NCBI RefSeq assembly: GCF_020885975.1
Contig: NZ_AP025183.1
Span: 1 to 64,000 of the forward strand
Reading direction: 5' to 3'
From: Flavobacterium ammonificans
Lineage (GTDB): Bacteria; Bacteroidota; Bacteroidia; Flavobacteriales; Flavobacteriaceae
DNA: 64,000 nt
This document shows, piece after piece, positions 38,438 through 45,484 of this stretch (positions are counted from its first letter, which is position 1; each line of letters begins with the position of its first letter). The notes beneath the pieces were generated by a model that was given only the letters and a program-made list of their open reading frames with translations, did not search any database and was not told where the DNA came from. The position numbers and the translations under genes are program-made.

Positions 38438-38875
38438 TTAAAAAGGAGCGTCTCCTGATACAGTTATACCCATAGATCTAGCTGTTCCAGCTACCATACT
38501 CATTGCTTTTTCAATTGTAAAAGCATTTAAGTCAGGCATTTTGTCTTCAGCAATTGCTCTAATTTGTTCCCAAGTAACACTAGCTACTTTTTTACGATTA
38601 GGCTCTCCTGAACCAGATTTTAGCTTTGCAGCTTCCAATAACTGAACTGCTGCTGGAGGAGTCTTAACGACAAAATCGAATGATTTGTCTTTGTACACAG
38701 TGATTTGCACTGGACAAATTTTGCCAGGTTTATCTTGAGTTCTAGCATTAAATTGCTTACAGAACTCCATGATGTTTACCCCAGCAGCTCCTAAAGCAGG
38801 TCCAACCGGTGGCGACGGATTCGCAGCACCTCCCTTAACTTGTAGTTTAACTACCTTACTAATTTCTTTAGCCAT
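38438..38875 (-). CDS. rplK: Ribosomal protein uL11
   Basis: 145-aa protein of the GTPase-associated centre. [32 protein letters not shown] is the canonical N-terminus, and [24 protein letters not shown] the C-terminus. It starts 67 bases after nusG, a gap that could hold the uL1-binding leader. Confidence 0.98.
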   Translation of the reverse strand: MAKEISKVVKLQVKGGAANPSPPVGPALGAAGVNIMEFCKQFNARTQDKPGKICPVQITVYKDKSFDFVVKTPPAAVQLLEAAKLKSGSGEPNRKKVASVTWEQIRAIAEDKMPDLNAFTIEKAMSMVAGTARSMGITVSGDAPF

Positions 38876-38942
38876 TTTTTAAAAAATTTAACATTACACT
38901 CAATGGAAGCGAGAATAATGGTTATTATAGATGTAACAAAAA

Positions 38943-39494
38943 TTATACTTTTTCAACTTGCATGAAACTTAATTCTAATGGAGTCTTTCTTCCGAAAATT
39001 TTCACCATTACCTCAAGTTTACGCTTTTCTTCATTTATTTTTTCAACTGTACCGTTGAAACCATTAAAAGGTCCATCAATAACCTTAATAGTCTCTCCTA
39101 TGTTGAAAGGTATAGACTGAGTATCTGTTGTAACAGCTAACTCATCCACTTTACCTAACATTCTATTTACCTCTGCAATACGCAAAGGAACTGGCTCACC
39201 ATTTTTAGTTTCACCTAAAAAACCAATTACACTAGTAATAGACTTAATAATATGCGGAATCTCACCAACTAAGTTAGCTTCAATCATAACATAGCCAGGA
39301 AAATATACTTTATCCTTAGCTATTTTTTTACCGTCTTTAACAGTAACTATTTTTTCTGTCGGTACTAGAACTTGAGAAACATAATCTCCCATCCCTAGAC
39401 GCGTAATTTCAGTCTCGATATAAGCTTTCACTTTATTCTCTTGACCGCTTACTGCACGAACGACATACCACTTCTTGATATTATTATCTGTCAT
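38943..39494 (-). CDS. nusG: Transcription elongation factor NusG
   Basis: 183-aa factor. The NGN domain (KKWYVVRAVSGQENKVKAYIETE) binds polymerase, and the C-terminal KOW domain (GETIKVIDGPFNGFNGTVEKINEEK) binds ribosomal S10 or Rho. VYFPGYVMIEA is conserved. The gene follows secE by 10 bases. Confidence 0.97.
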   Translation of the reverse strand: MTDNNIKKWYVVRAVSGQENKVKAYIETEITRLGMGDYVSQVLVPTEKIVTVKDGKKIAKDKVYFPGYVMIEANLVGEIPHIIKSITSVIGFLGETKNGEPVPLRIAEVNRMLGKVDELAVTTDTQSIPFNIGETIKVIDGPFNGFNGTVEKINEEKRKLEVMVKIFGRKTPLELSFMQVEKV

Positions 39495-39504
39495 TACAAA
39501 AAAA

Positions 39505-39702
39505 TTAAGCTTTTAACCAGTTAAAAAATCCAGCTAATGCTTTTGCAAAAGCCTCATCTACTCCCCAAGTTGCCAAGGCGAATACCACTGAAAAAACAGC
39601 AACAACAATTGTTAGACGTTGTACTTCAGACCAAGCTGGCCAAGTTACATTTGATTTTAACTCTTCAAATGCTTCCGATATGTAATTAACAACTTTTGTC
39701 AT
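39505..39702 (-). CDS. secE: Preprotein translocase subunit SecE
   Basis: 65-aa single-span membrane subunit of SecYEG. The amphipathic helix FEELKSNVTWPAWSEVQRLTIVV leads into the membrane helix. It is the minimal one-helix form found outside Gammaproteobacteria. tRNA-Trp lies 16 bases upstream and nusG 10 bases downstream. Confidence 0.96.
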   Translation of the reverse strand: MTKVVNYISEAFEELKSNVTWPAWSEVQRLTIVVAVFSVVFALATWGVDEAFAKALAGFFNWLKA

Positions 39703-39718
39703 TATGATATATATTTTG

Positions 39719-39789
39719 CACGGGCGGAGGGATTCGAACCCCCATCAACGGTTTTGGAGACCGCTATTCTACCCTTGAACTACGCCCGT
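39719..39789 (-). tRNA. tRNA-Trp(CCA)
   Basis: 71 bases on the minus strand. The acceptor stem ACGGGCG/CGCCCGT, anticodon loop CTCCAAA (anticodon CCA) and T-arm GGTTCGAATC are all present. The 3' CCA is not encoded. It sits between tuf and secE. Confidence 0.97.
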
Positions 39790-39797
39790 TTGTTAAT

Positions 39798-39829
39798 AAA
39801 AGCCAGTAATGTTTCCACTACTGGCTTTT
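39798..39829 (-). terminator. Terminator after tuf
   Basis: AAAAGCCAGTA / TACTGGCTTTT with a 10-base loop, between tuf and tRNA-Trp. No strong promoter is seen between it and the tRNA, so read-through may feed the secE-rpoC operon. Confidence 0.8.
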
Positions 39830-39850
39830 CATTTCTATACTTAAAAAGTA

Positions 39851-41035
39851 CTATAGAATTTCAGTTACCTGACCAGCACCTACAGTTCTACCACCCTCAC
39901 GGATAGCGAAACGTAAACCTACATTCATAGCAATTTCGCTCAATAATTTAACTTCAATAGTTAAGTTATCTCCAGGCATTACCATTTCTACACCAGCAGG
40001 TAAAGTAATTACACCTGTTACGTCTGTTGTACGAACATAGAATTGTGGACGGTAGTTATTGTGGAATGGTGTGTGACGACCACCTTCTTCTTTTTTCAAG
40101 ATATACACCTCAGCTTTGAAGTGAGCGTGTGGTTTTACAGAACCTGGTTTTACAATAACCATACCTCTTTTGATATCTTCTTTAGCAACACCTCTTAACA
40201 AGATACCTGCGTTATCTCCAGCCTCACCTCTATCAAGGATTTGACGGAACATTTCGATACCTGTAATAGTAGATGTCAATTTCTCAGCACCCATACCGAT
40301 GATTTCAACTGGATCTCCAGTGTTACAAACTCCAGTTTCGATACGACCTGTAGCAACAGTTCCACGACCTGTAATTGTAAATACATCTTCGATTGGCATC
40401 AAGAATGGTTTTTCAGTATCACGAACTGGCTCTTCAATCCAAGCATCAACAGCTTCCATCAATTCAATGATTTTAGGAACCCAGTTTGGATCATTGTTCA
40501 ATCCACCTAAAGCAGAACCTTGAACAACAGGACCATTATCTCCATCATACTCGTAGAAAGATAATAAATCTCTGATTTCCATTTCTACTAATTCTAATAA
40601 TTCCGCGTCATCAACCATATCCACTTTGTTCATGAATACAACGATTCTTGGAATACCTACTTGACGTCCTAAAAGGATGTGCTCACGTGTTTGTGGCATT
40701 GGACCATCTGTAGCAGCAACTACTAAGATAGCACCGTCCATTTGAGCAGCACCAGTAACCATGTTCTTAACGTAATCCGCGTGACCTGGACAGTCAACGT
40801 GAGCGTAGTGACGGTTAGCTGTTTCATACTCTACGTGTGAAGTATTAATTGTAATACCTCTTTCTTTTTCTTCTGGAGCATTATCAATTTGATCAAATGA
40901 TTTTGCTTGACAGTAACCAGCATCAGATAATACTTTCGTGATTGCTGCTGTTAAAGTTGTTTTACCGTGATCCACGTGTCCGATCGTACCAATATTTAAG
41001 TGTGGTTTCGAACGGTTAAAGGTTTCTTTTGCCAT
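39851..41035 (-). CDS. tuf: Elongation factor Tu
   Basis: 394-aa GTPase that delivers aminoacyl-tRNA to the ribosome. G motifs are GHVDHGKT (P-loop), DCPGHADY and NKVD. Domains 2 and 3 follow, ending in [20 protein letters not shown]. It is preceded by tRNA genes on the same strand, the same arrangement as the E. coli tufB locus. Codon choice is visibly more restricted than in neighbours, as expected for a highly expressed gene. Confidence 0.99.
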   Translation of the reverse strand: MAKETFNRSKPHLNIGTIGHVDHGKTTLTAAITKVLSDAGYCQAKSFDQIDNAPEEKERGITINTSHVEYETANRHYAHVDCPGHADYVKNMVTGAAQMDGAILVVAATDGPMPQTREHILLGRQVGIPRIVVFMNKVDMVDDAELLELVEMEIRDLLSFYEYDGDNGPVVQGSALGGLNNDPNWVPKIIELMEAVDAWIEEPVRDTEKPFLMPIEDVFTITGRGTVATGRIETGVCNTGDPVEIIGMGAEKLTSTITGIEMFRQILDRGEAGDNAGILLRGVAKEDIKRGMVIVKPGSVKPHAHFKAEVYILKKEEGGRHTPFHNNYRPQFYVRTTDVTGVITLPAGVEMVMPGDNLTIEVKLLSEIAMNVGLRFAIREGGRTVGAGQVTEIL

Positions 41036-41092
41036 TTTACTTAATTTTTAATCTTAGTTTATATTTATTAGTGTTCAAATATTCTTTTTTTG

Positions 41093-41164
41093 AGCCAATG
41101 ACGGGAATTGAACCCGTGACCTCTTCCTTACCAAGGAAGCACTCTACCCCTGAGCTACACCGGC
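41093..41164 (-). tRNA. tRNA-Thr(GGT)
   Basis: 72 bases on the minus strand. The anticodon arm CTTCC-TTGGTAA-GGAAG gives anticodon GGT. Acceptor stem GCCGGTG/CATTGGC pairs with two G-T wobbles. No CCA is encoded. It lies just upstream of tuf. Confidence 0.96.
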
Positions 41165-41343
41165 AAGGATTGTAAAGTTTTCACCGGCGACCTTAAATTT
41201 TGAATCAATTTAGATTTAAAATATAAGACATATTAGGATTACAAGCAAGCTTATGATCCGTAAGGGTGAACCCTTACTAAATTTTCAAATCAAATTTTTT
41301 ATTAAAACAAGTTTTATAAAAAATTTCATTACTGAAAATTTTG
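41165..41343 (-). other. Spacer between tRNA-Tyr and tRNA-Thr(GGT)
   Basis: 179 bases without a tRNA, although the E. coli tufB cluster has tRNA-Gly here. It holds a hairpin GTAAGGG-N4-CCCTTAC (41260-41277). It also holds a second copy of CACCGGC (41182-41188) that duplicates the 5' acceptor of the adjacent tRNA-Thr (41158-41164). Confidence 0.6.
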
Positions 41344-41424
41344 TGGGGAGAGCAGGATTCGAACCTGCGAAGTTCACACAGCAGATTTACAGTCTGCCCT
41401 CGTTGGCCGCTTGAGTATCTCCCC
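41344..41424 (-). tRNA. tRNA-Tyr(GTA)
   Basis: 81 bases on the minus strand with a long variable arm (class II). The anticodon loop CTGTAAA gives GTA. Acceptor stem GGGGAGA/TCTCCCC is fully paired, and the discriminator is A. Confidence 0.96.
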
Positions 41425-41459
41425 TACTTTTTTTATTTATTTAACGTCAACCGACATAG

Positions 41460-41533
41460 AGCCGGCGGAGGGACTCGAACCCACGACCTGCTGATTACAA
41501 ATCAGCTGCTCTAGCCAACTGAGCTACGCTGGC
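41460..41533 (-). tRNA. tRNA-Thr(TGT)
   Basis: 74 bases on the minus strand. GCTGA-TTTGTAA-TCAGC gives anticodon TGT. Acceptor stem GCCAGCG/CGCCGGC contains an A4-C69 mismatch. It is the first gene of the tRNA-tuf transcript. Confidence 0.94.
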
Positions 41534-41541
41534 AAATTCAA

Positions 41542-41571
41542 TAAAAAAAGTCCGCTATTTCTAACGGACTG
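41542..41571 (-). terminator. Terminator of hpf, overlapping the tRNA/tuf promoter
   Basis: On the minus strand AGTCCG-N10-CGGACT followed by TTTTTTT. The 5' arm lies where transcription from the next promoter should begin. Confidence 0.75.
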
Positions 41572-41600
41572 CAAATGTATAGATTTTATCTCTGTTTCAA
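41572..41600 (-). promoter_or_regulatory. Promoter of the tRNA-Thr/Tyr/Thr-tuf operon
   Basis: On the minus strand TTG (41598-41600), 18 bases, then TACATTTG (41572-41579). Both elements match the Bacteroidota consensus exactly, with optimal spacing. Confidence 0.75.
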
Positions 41601-41624
41601 AACATTTTTTTAAAAAAAATTACT

Positions 41625-41927
41625 TTAAACAGTTGATTTCGTTTTTTCTTTCCTTTTTACCAATAATCGCTCCAAAGATTCAGCTATCAAATCGACTGCT
41701 TCTTCAAATGTTCTACATTGTTTTTTTACTATAAAATCATCTCCTGGAACATTGACGATGATTTCAACAAATTTATTTTCTTTATCACTGGTGTTCTCCA
41801 CTTTTAAAAAAACATCCGATGAGACAATCTTATCATAGTACTTCTCCAATTTATCCATTCTTTCCTGAATAAAATCAACTAGCTTTCTGTCAACTGAAAA
41901 GTTAACCGCGTGAACACTTACCTTCAT
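41625..41927 (-). CDS. hpf: Ribosome hibernation promoting factor, short form
   Basis: 100-aa HPF/YfiA-family protein that binds the decoding region of idle ribosomes. MKVSVHAVNFSVDRKLVDFIQERMDKLEKYYDKI begins the single domain; the C-terminal dimerisation domain of long HPF is absent. The ATG at 41927 was chosen because the upstream alternative at 41933 is TTG. It lies 33 bases downstream of the recombinase gene and is probably cotranscribed with it. Confidence 0.93.
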   Translation of the reverse strand: MKVSVHAVNFSVDRKLVDFIQERMDKLEKYYDKIVSSDVFLKVENTSDKENKFVEIIVNVPGDDFIVKKQCRTFEEAVDLIAESLERLLVKRKEKTKSTV

Positions 41928-41959
41928 AATCAAATAAATTAATAATTAAACATTTGAAA

Positions 41960-42856
41960 TTATTTTGAATTTCTTGGATGAGCCTCCTGGTATACTTTTT
42001 TTAGTTCAGACAAACTATTATGTGTATACACCTGAGTTGAAGCCAAACTAGAATGCCCTAATAATTCCTTGACTGAATTTAAATCGGCACCGTTGTTCAG
42101 TAAATGAGTAGCAAACGTATGACGTAATATATGCGGACTCGTTTTTACTTTTTCGGACACAGTACTAAAGTACGAATTTATCAATCGGTACACAAAAGAA
42201 TCATTTAATTTAACTCCTTTTTTAGAAAGAAAAAGACAATCAACATTCATATCGTTTACAATCGCAGCCCTTTCTAGAAGATAACGCTCCAATAGTGAGG
42301 TGATTACGGGTAAAAGAGGCAGTATTCGCTCTTTATTTCGCTTTCCTAAAACTTTGATTGTTTTATTAGCCAAATTAATGTTTGCTATTTTCAAATGCAA
42401 CAACTCCGTTCTTCGCATTCCAGTTGTGTAAAATAAATCGATAATCAACTTATCTCGAATAGCCTCAAACCCAATTGGATTTTGCATTCCATCTAAAACA
42501 GCATTCACTTCTTTTTCAGAAAAAGGAATTTGGATTTTTTTTGGCGTTTTTAATGCCTTGTGTTTGGTAAGCGGACTGACTTCAATTTGTTGGGTTTTTA
42601 AAAGAAATTTATAGAACGCCTTAAGTGACGCAATTTTTCGATTTACCGAAGTAGCAGACACTTCAGCATCTACTAAAGAAACAATCCAGCTCCTAATTTG
42701 ACTGTAATTGGCTTTTTCAATAGTTGATTGGTCGAAATGAACCGAATTGAACAATTCAAAAGAAGAAATATCATTCCAATAGGCAGTAACAGTATGTGGA
42801 GAATATTTTTTCTCCAACTGCAAGTAATCTCGAAATGCTTCTTTATTATTCTTCAT
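41960..42856 (-). CDS. Tyrosine recombinase of the XerC/XerD type
   Basis: About 298 aa. The N-terminal SAM-like core-binding domain (AFRDYLQLEKKYSPHTVTAYWNDISSFELF) precedes the catalytic domain. Catalytic residues are seen in TGMRRTELLHL (Arg), SPHILRHTFATHLLNNG (His and Arg), ELLGHSSLASTQVYTH (His and the nucleophilic Tyr). It likely resolves chromosome dimers at dif. ATG at 42856 is preferred over the TTG at 42892, because the latter lies upstream of a -7-like element. The ATG directly follows the T run of the rpsU terminator. Confidence 0.92.
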   Translation of the reverse strand: MKNNKEAFRDYLQLEKKYSPHTVTAYWNDISSFELFNSVHFDQSTIEKANYSQIRSWIVSLVDAEVSATSVNRKIASLKAFYKFLLKTQQIEVSPLTKHKALKTPKKIQIPFSEKEVNAVLDGMQNPIGFEAIRDKLIIDLFYTTGMRRTELLHLKIANINLANKTIKVLGKRNKERILPLLPVITSLLERYLLERAAIVNDMNVDCLFLSKKGVKLNDSFVYRLINSYFSTVSEKVKTSPHILRHTFATHLLNNGADLNSVKELLGHSSLASTQVYTHNSLSELKKVYQEAHPRNSK

Positions 42857-42861
42857 AAAAA

Positions 42862-42904
42862 AACCGTTAGCATCAAAATTATATAATTTCAATGACTAAC
42901 GGTT
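42862..42904 (-). terminator. Terminator of rpsU, ending at the recombinase ATG
   Basis: On the minus strand AACCGTTAG ... CTAACGGTT (9-bp arms), followed by T's that run straight into the ATG. The 25-base loop contains the palindrome AAATTATATAATTT. It also contains TAATTTTG (42874-42881), a TANNTTTG match that could start the recombinase mRNA. Confidence 0.7.
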
Positions 42905-42926
42905 AGTATTTGATTAAATTTAGATA

Positions 42927-43121
42927 TTAACTCTCTAAATTATCTCTCATGTTTTGGATGTAAGCCGCTTTCTGGAATTTCATTCTATTCGTTACAGATG
43001 GCTTAATGAAAGCTTGACGTGCACGCAACTGACGAACAGTTCCTGTTTTATCAAATTTTCTTTTATAGCGCTTTAATGCTCTATCGATATTTTCTCCGTC
43101 TTTAATTGGTATAATTAACAT
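42927..43121 (-). CDS. rpsU: Ribosomal protein bS21
   Basis: 64-aa small-subunit protein located near the anti-Shine-Dalgarno end of 16S rRNA. MLIIPIKDGENIDRALKRYKRKFDKTGTVRQLRARQAF is typical. The ATG at 43121 is fixed by a strong Shine-Dalgarno sequence 9 bases upstream. In Bacteroidota the anti-SD is sequestered with the help of bS21, and rpsU is known to be a rare SD-bearing gene under autogenous control. The sequence here fits that model. Confidence 0.96.
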   Translation of the reverse strand: MLIIPIKDGENIDRALKRYKRKFDKTGTVRQLRARQAFIKPSVTNRMKFQKAAYIQNMRDNLES

Positions 43122-43130
43122 AATATAGAC

Positions 43131-43137
43131 ACCTCCT
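43131..43137 (-). promoter_or_regulatory. Strong Shine-Dalgarno sequence of rpsU
   Basis: AGGAGGT on the minus strand, extended to GAGGAGGTGT, 9 bases before the ATG. No other start noted in this window has a comparable one. Confidence 0.9.
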
Positions 43138-43150
43138 CTCGTTAAGGTTA

Positions 43151-43158
43151 CAAATGTA
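43151..43158 (-). promoter_or_regulatory. Candidate -7 element of rpsU
   Basis: TACATTTG on the minus strand, a perfect TANNTTTG match. It implies a leader of about 25 bases containing the SD. Confidence 0.5.
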
Positions 43159-43194
43159 TACAAATAATTATGAATTAAAAATTAAAAACTACAA

Positions 43195-44364
43195 TTATTC
43201 TACTGCTGGCTTATAATTTTGTTTGTCCAATATCATTTTAGATAAAATTTCCTTCATAATTTCAGAAGTTCCACCGCCTATTGGCCCTAATCGACTATCT
43301 CTAAACAACCTAGCTAAAGGATATTCTTCCATATAACCATAACCTCCTAACATCTGTAAGCAACTGTAAATTGCGTCATCTGCTACTTTAGTAGATTTTA
43401 ACTTGGCCATGGTAGCTTCTTTAACTACATACTCCCCTTTATCCAAACGGGCAATTGCTGCATAATTAAATATCTTACAATGCTCTACCTCAGTTGCATG
43501 TTCCACTAAGGTATGGCGTAATGCTTGGAATTTATTAATGGTCGTACCAAAAGCTTGGCGTTGTTCCATATATTCAATAGTATAATCAATAGCATATTCA
43601 GCTCTTGCATGTGCGTTAATAGCCATTATCAAACGTTCAAAGGCGAAATGTTGCATAATGTAAGGAAAGCCTTTATTCAACTCTCCCATTAAATTTCCTG
43701 CAGGAATTTCAACATTATCAAATGCTATTTCAGCAGTATCAGAAGCTCTCCAACCTAATTTATCCAATTTGGTTGCTGAAATTCCTGGTGTAGTAGTGTC
43801 TACTAAAAAAATACTTATTCCTTTATTCCCTAGTTCGGGTTGCGTTTTTGCTGCTACTATATAATAGTCTGCGTATACACCATTAGTAATAAAAGTTTTA
43901 GAACCATTAATTATATATGTATCACCTGACTTTACAGCTGTTGTTCGCATGCCAGCAACATCACTCCCTCCAAAAGGCTCCGTAACACATAGGGCTCCTA
44001 TTTTATCACCTGCAATACTTGGAGCTAAATACTCTTGTTTAACACGCTCGTCTCCTTCAGCATTTAAATGCGTCATGGCTAAATAGGCATGTGCCCACAT
44101 TGCCGCAGCAAAACCAGAAGATTTAATTTTTTGTAATTCTTCCAAAAAGATTACGGTGTAAAACAAATCTAAGTTCAGACCCCCATATTGGGTTGGATAA
44201 TTAATTCCGAAGAAGCCCATTTCTCCCATTTTCTTCCATATAAAGCGATCTATGGTTCCGGATTTTTCCCATTGTTCAATGTAAGGAACTACTTCTTTTT
44301 GTAAAAAATCACGGAAGCTTGCTCTAAATAAATGATGCTCTTCTGAAAAATATACTGAATTCAT
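43195..44364 (-). CDS. Acyl-CoA dehydrogenase
   Basis: 389-aa FAD-dependent enzyme of fatty acid or amino acid beta-oxidation. The N-terminal helical domain is followed by ALCVTEPFGGSDVAGMRTTA (FAD and substrate region) and a C-terminal domain. QMLGGYGYMEEYPLARLFRDSRLGPIGGGTSEIM contains the probable catalytic Glu (MEEYP). Length and architecture are normal. It is monocistronic. The chain-length or branched-chain specificity is not evident. Confidence 0.94.
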   Translation of the reverse strand: MNSVYFSEEHHLFRASFRDFLQKEVVPYIEQWEKSGTIDRFIWKKMGEMGFFGINYPTQYGGLNLDLFYTVIFLEELQKIKSSGFAAAMWAHAYLAMTHLNAEGDERVKQEYLAPSIAGDKIGALCVTEPFGGSDVAGMRTTAVKSGDTYIINGSKTFITNGVYADYYIVAAKTQPELGNKGISIFLVDTTTPGISATKLDKLGWRASDTAEIAFDNVEIPAGNLMGELNKGFPYIMQHFAFERLIMAINAHARAEYAIDYTIEYMEQRQAFGTTINKFQALRHTLVEHATEVEHCKIFNYAAIARLDKGEYVVKEATMAKLKSTKVADDAIYSCLQMLGGYGYMEEYPLARLFRDSRLGPIGGGTSEIMKEILSKMILDKQNYKPAVE

Positions 44365-44400
44365 TGGTGAAAATTAAAATTTAAGAATTGATTCTTTTTA

Positions 44401-45288
44401 TTAGAATTCCAAATATAGTGCGATTATTTTTATTTTATCGTTAGGCATTCCCTTAATTTTTGTTAAATCCGCAATTTCTTTAATATCTCCATTCATTGAT
44501 CTGTACTTCACAATTTCTTTTGCTAAACTATAATTGAAATAGGGAAATTGCGATAACTCTTTAACTGACAACTCATTAATTGCAATCTTCTTGAAAGAAG
44601 TTGTTGTGGAAGATTTAATAGTGAATTTTTTCTGCAAGTCTTGAATTGCTTCAGGATTAAGACCCCAAATAAATTGAAACTGTTCCATGCTCAAAAAAAC
44701 CTGAAAGCGTTCTCTTTCTAGCAATAGTCTTGTTGCAAGCTTCTCTCCTATTCCATAGACCGCTATTAAATCTTCTTTAGAAGCAAGATTGATATCTTGT
44801 TGAACAAAAAGATGCTGTTGTTTTGAATAAGCCTGTTTATAGGAGCCTCTAGTTTGAGTAGCTCTTTTTGTCACCCAAGAGGGAAATTTAAAATACGGAG
44901 CTAATTCATTTAAAAGGGAGTCTGAAACCAAAGTTACTTTTTGAAATTCTTCAGCTGAGTTCACATAACTATTTTTTCTCCTAAAAGCATGAAGCCTGTC
45001 AATTTCAGCCACAGACATCCCTAACTTATAGCCTTTATAATCCGAAATAAAGTTGGGGTTAAATGGAAATACTTTCTGTTTCTGGGTATTAAAATTCTTC
45101 TTTTCTACGTCTAATTCCGATTGAATAGCCATCCATTTTTCCTTTTCAGGATCAGATTTTAAGGGCATCCGAAAATCGAAGAAAAAAATAAACAGTTGGA
45201 GGATAATTATAATGCTAAACAAAAGTAGAATGCCCTTTGCTTGAGCTTTGGAGAAAATAAAAAACGATACAAAATTTGAAAATTTCAT
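44401..45288 (-). CDS. ComEA-like helix-hairpin-helix DNA-binding protein
   Basis: 295 aa. A membrane anchor near residues 18-36 (AKGILLLFSIIIILQLFIFFF) is followed by a linker and repeated helix-hairpin-helix units: QQDINLASKEDLIAVYGIGEKLATRLLLERE, FIWGLNPEAIQDLQKKF, and a last unit with INELSVKELSQFPYFNYSLAKEIVKYR. ComEA proteins bind incoming DNA during transformation, but Bacteroidota homologues of this size are uncharacterised. No other competence gene is near. Confidence 0.85.
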   Translation of the reverse strand: MKFSNFVSFFIFSKAQAKGILLLFSIIIILQLFIFFFDFRMPLKSDPEKEKWMAIQSELDVEKKNFNTQKQKVFPFNPNFISDYKGYKLGMSVAEIDRLHAFRRKNSYVNSAEEFQKVTLVSDSLLNELAPYFKFPSWVTKRATQTRGSYKQAYSKQQHLFVQQDINLASKEDLIAVYGIGEKLATRLLLERERFQVFLSMEQFQFIWGLNPEAIQDLQKKFTIKSSTTTSFKKIAINELSVKELSQFPYFNYSLAKEIVKYRSMNGDIKEIADLTKIKGMPNDKIKIIALYLEF

Positions 45289-45421
45289 GATTTGGGGGTT
45301 AGAATTTGGAACTATAAATTTAAATAAATACCTGAATTATGCTTTCAAAAAATAAAAAAAATGCTGTGAAACATGGAATAAAAAAAACATCTTCTATTTT
45401 TTACAACTTTAAAAGCAATTA

Positions 45422-45455
45422 TTGTTTTTATTTTTTATAAAAATCGATACATTTG
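45422..45455 (+). promoter_or_regulatory. Promoter of the second amino acid permease
   Basis: TTG (45422-45424), 23 bases, then TACATTTG (45448-45455), a perfect -7 match. It lies 30 bases before the start. Confidence 0.55.
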
Positions 45456-45484
45456 AAACCTAATAACTAAAACAAAAAATAACC

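Noticed and set aside
42857-42892. TTG start of the Xer-type recombinase 12 codons upstream
   Set aside because: The frame there is part of the rpsU terminator loop and of the -7 element. The ATG at 42856 gives the normal N-terminus.
43122-43163. Longer rpsU start
   Set aside because: The extra codons include the Shine-Dalgarno sequence and the promoter side. MLIIPIKDG at 43121 is the family start.
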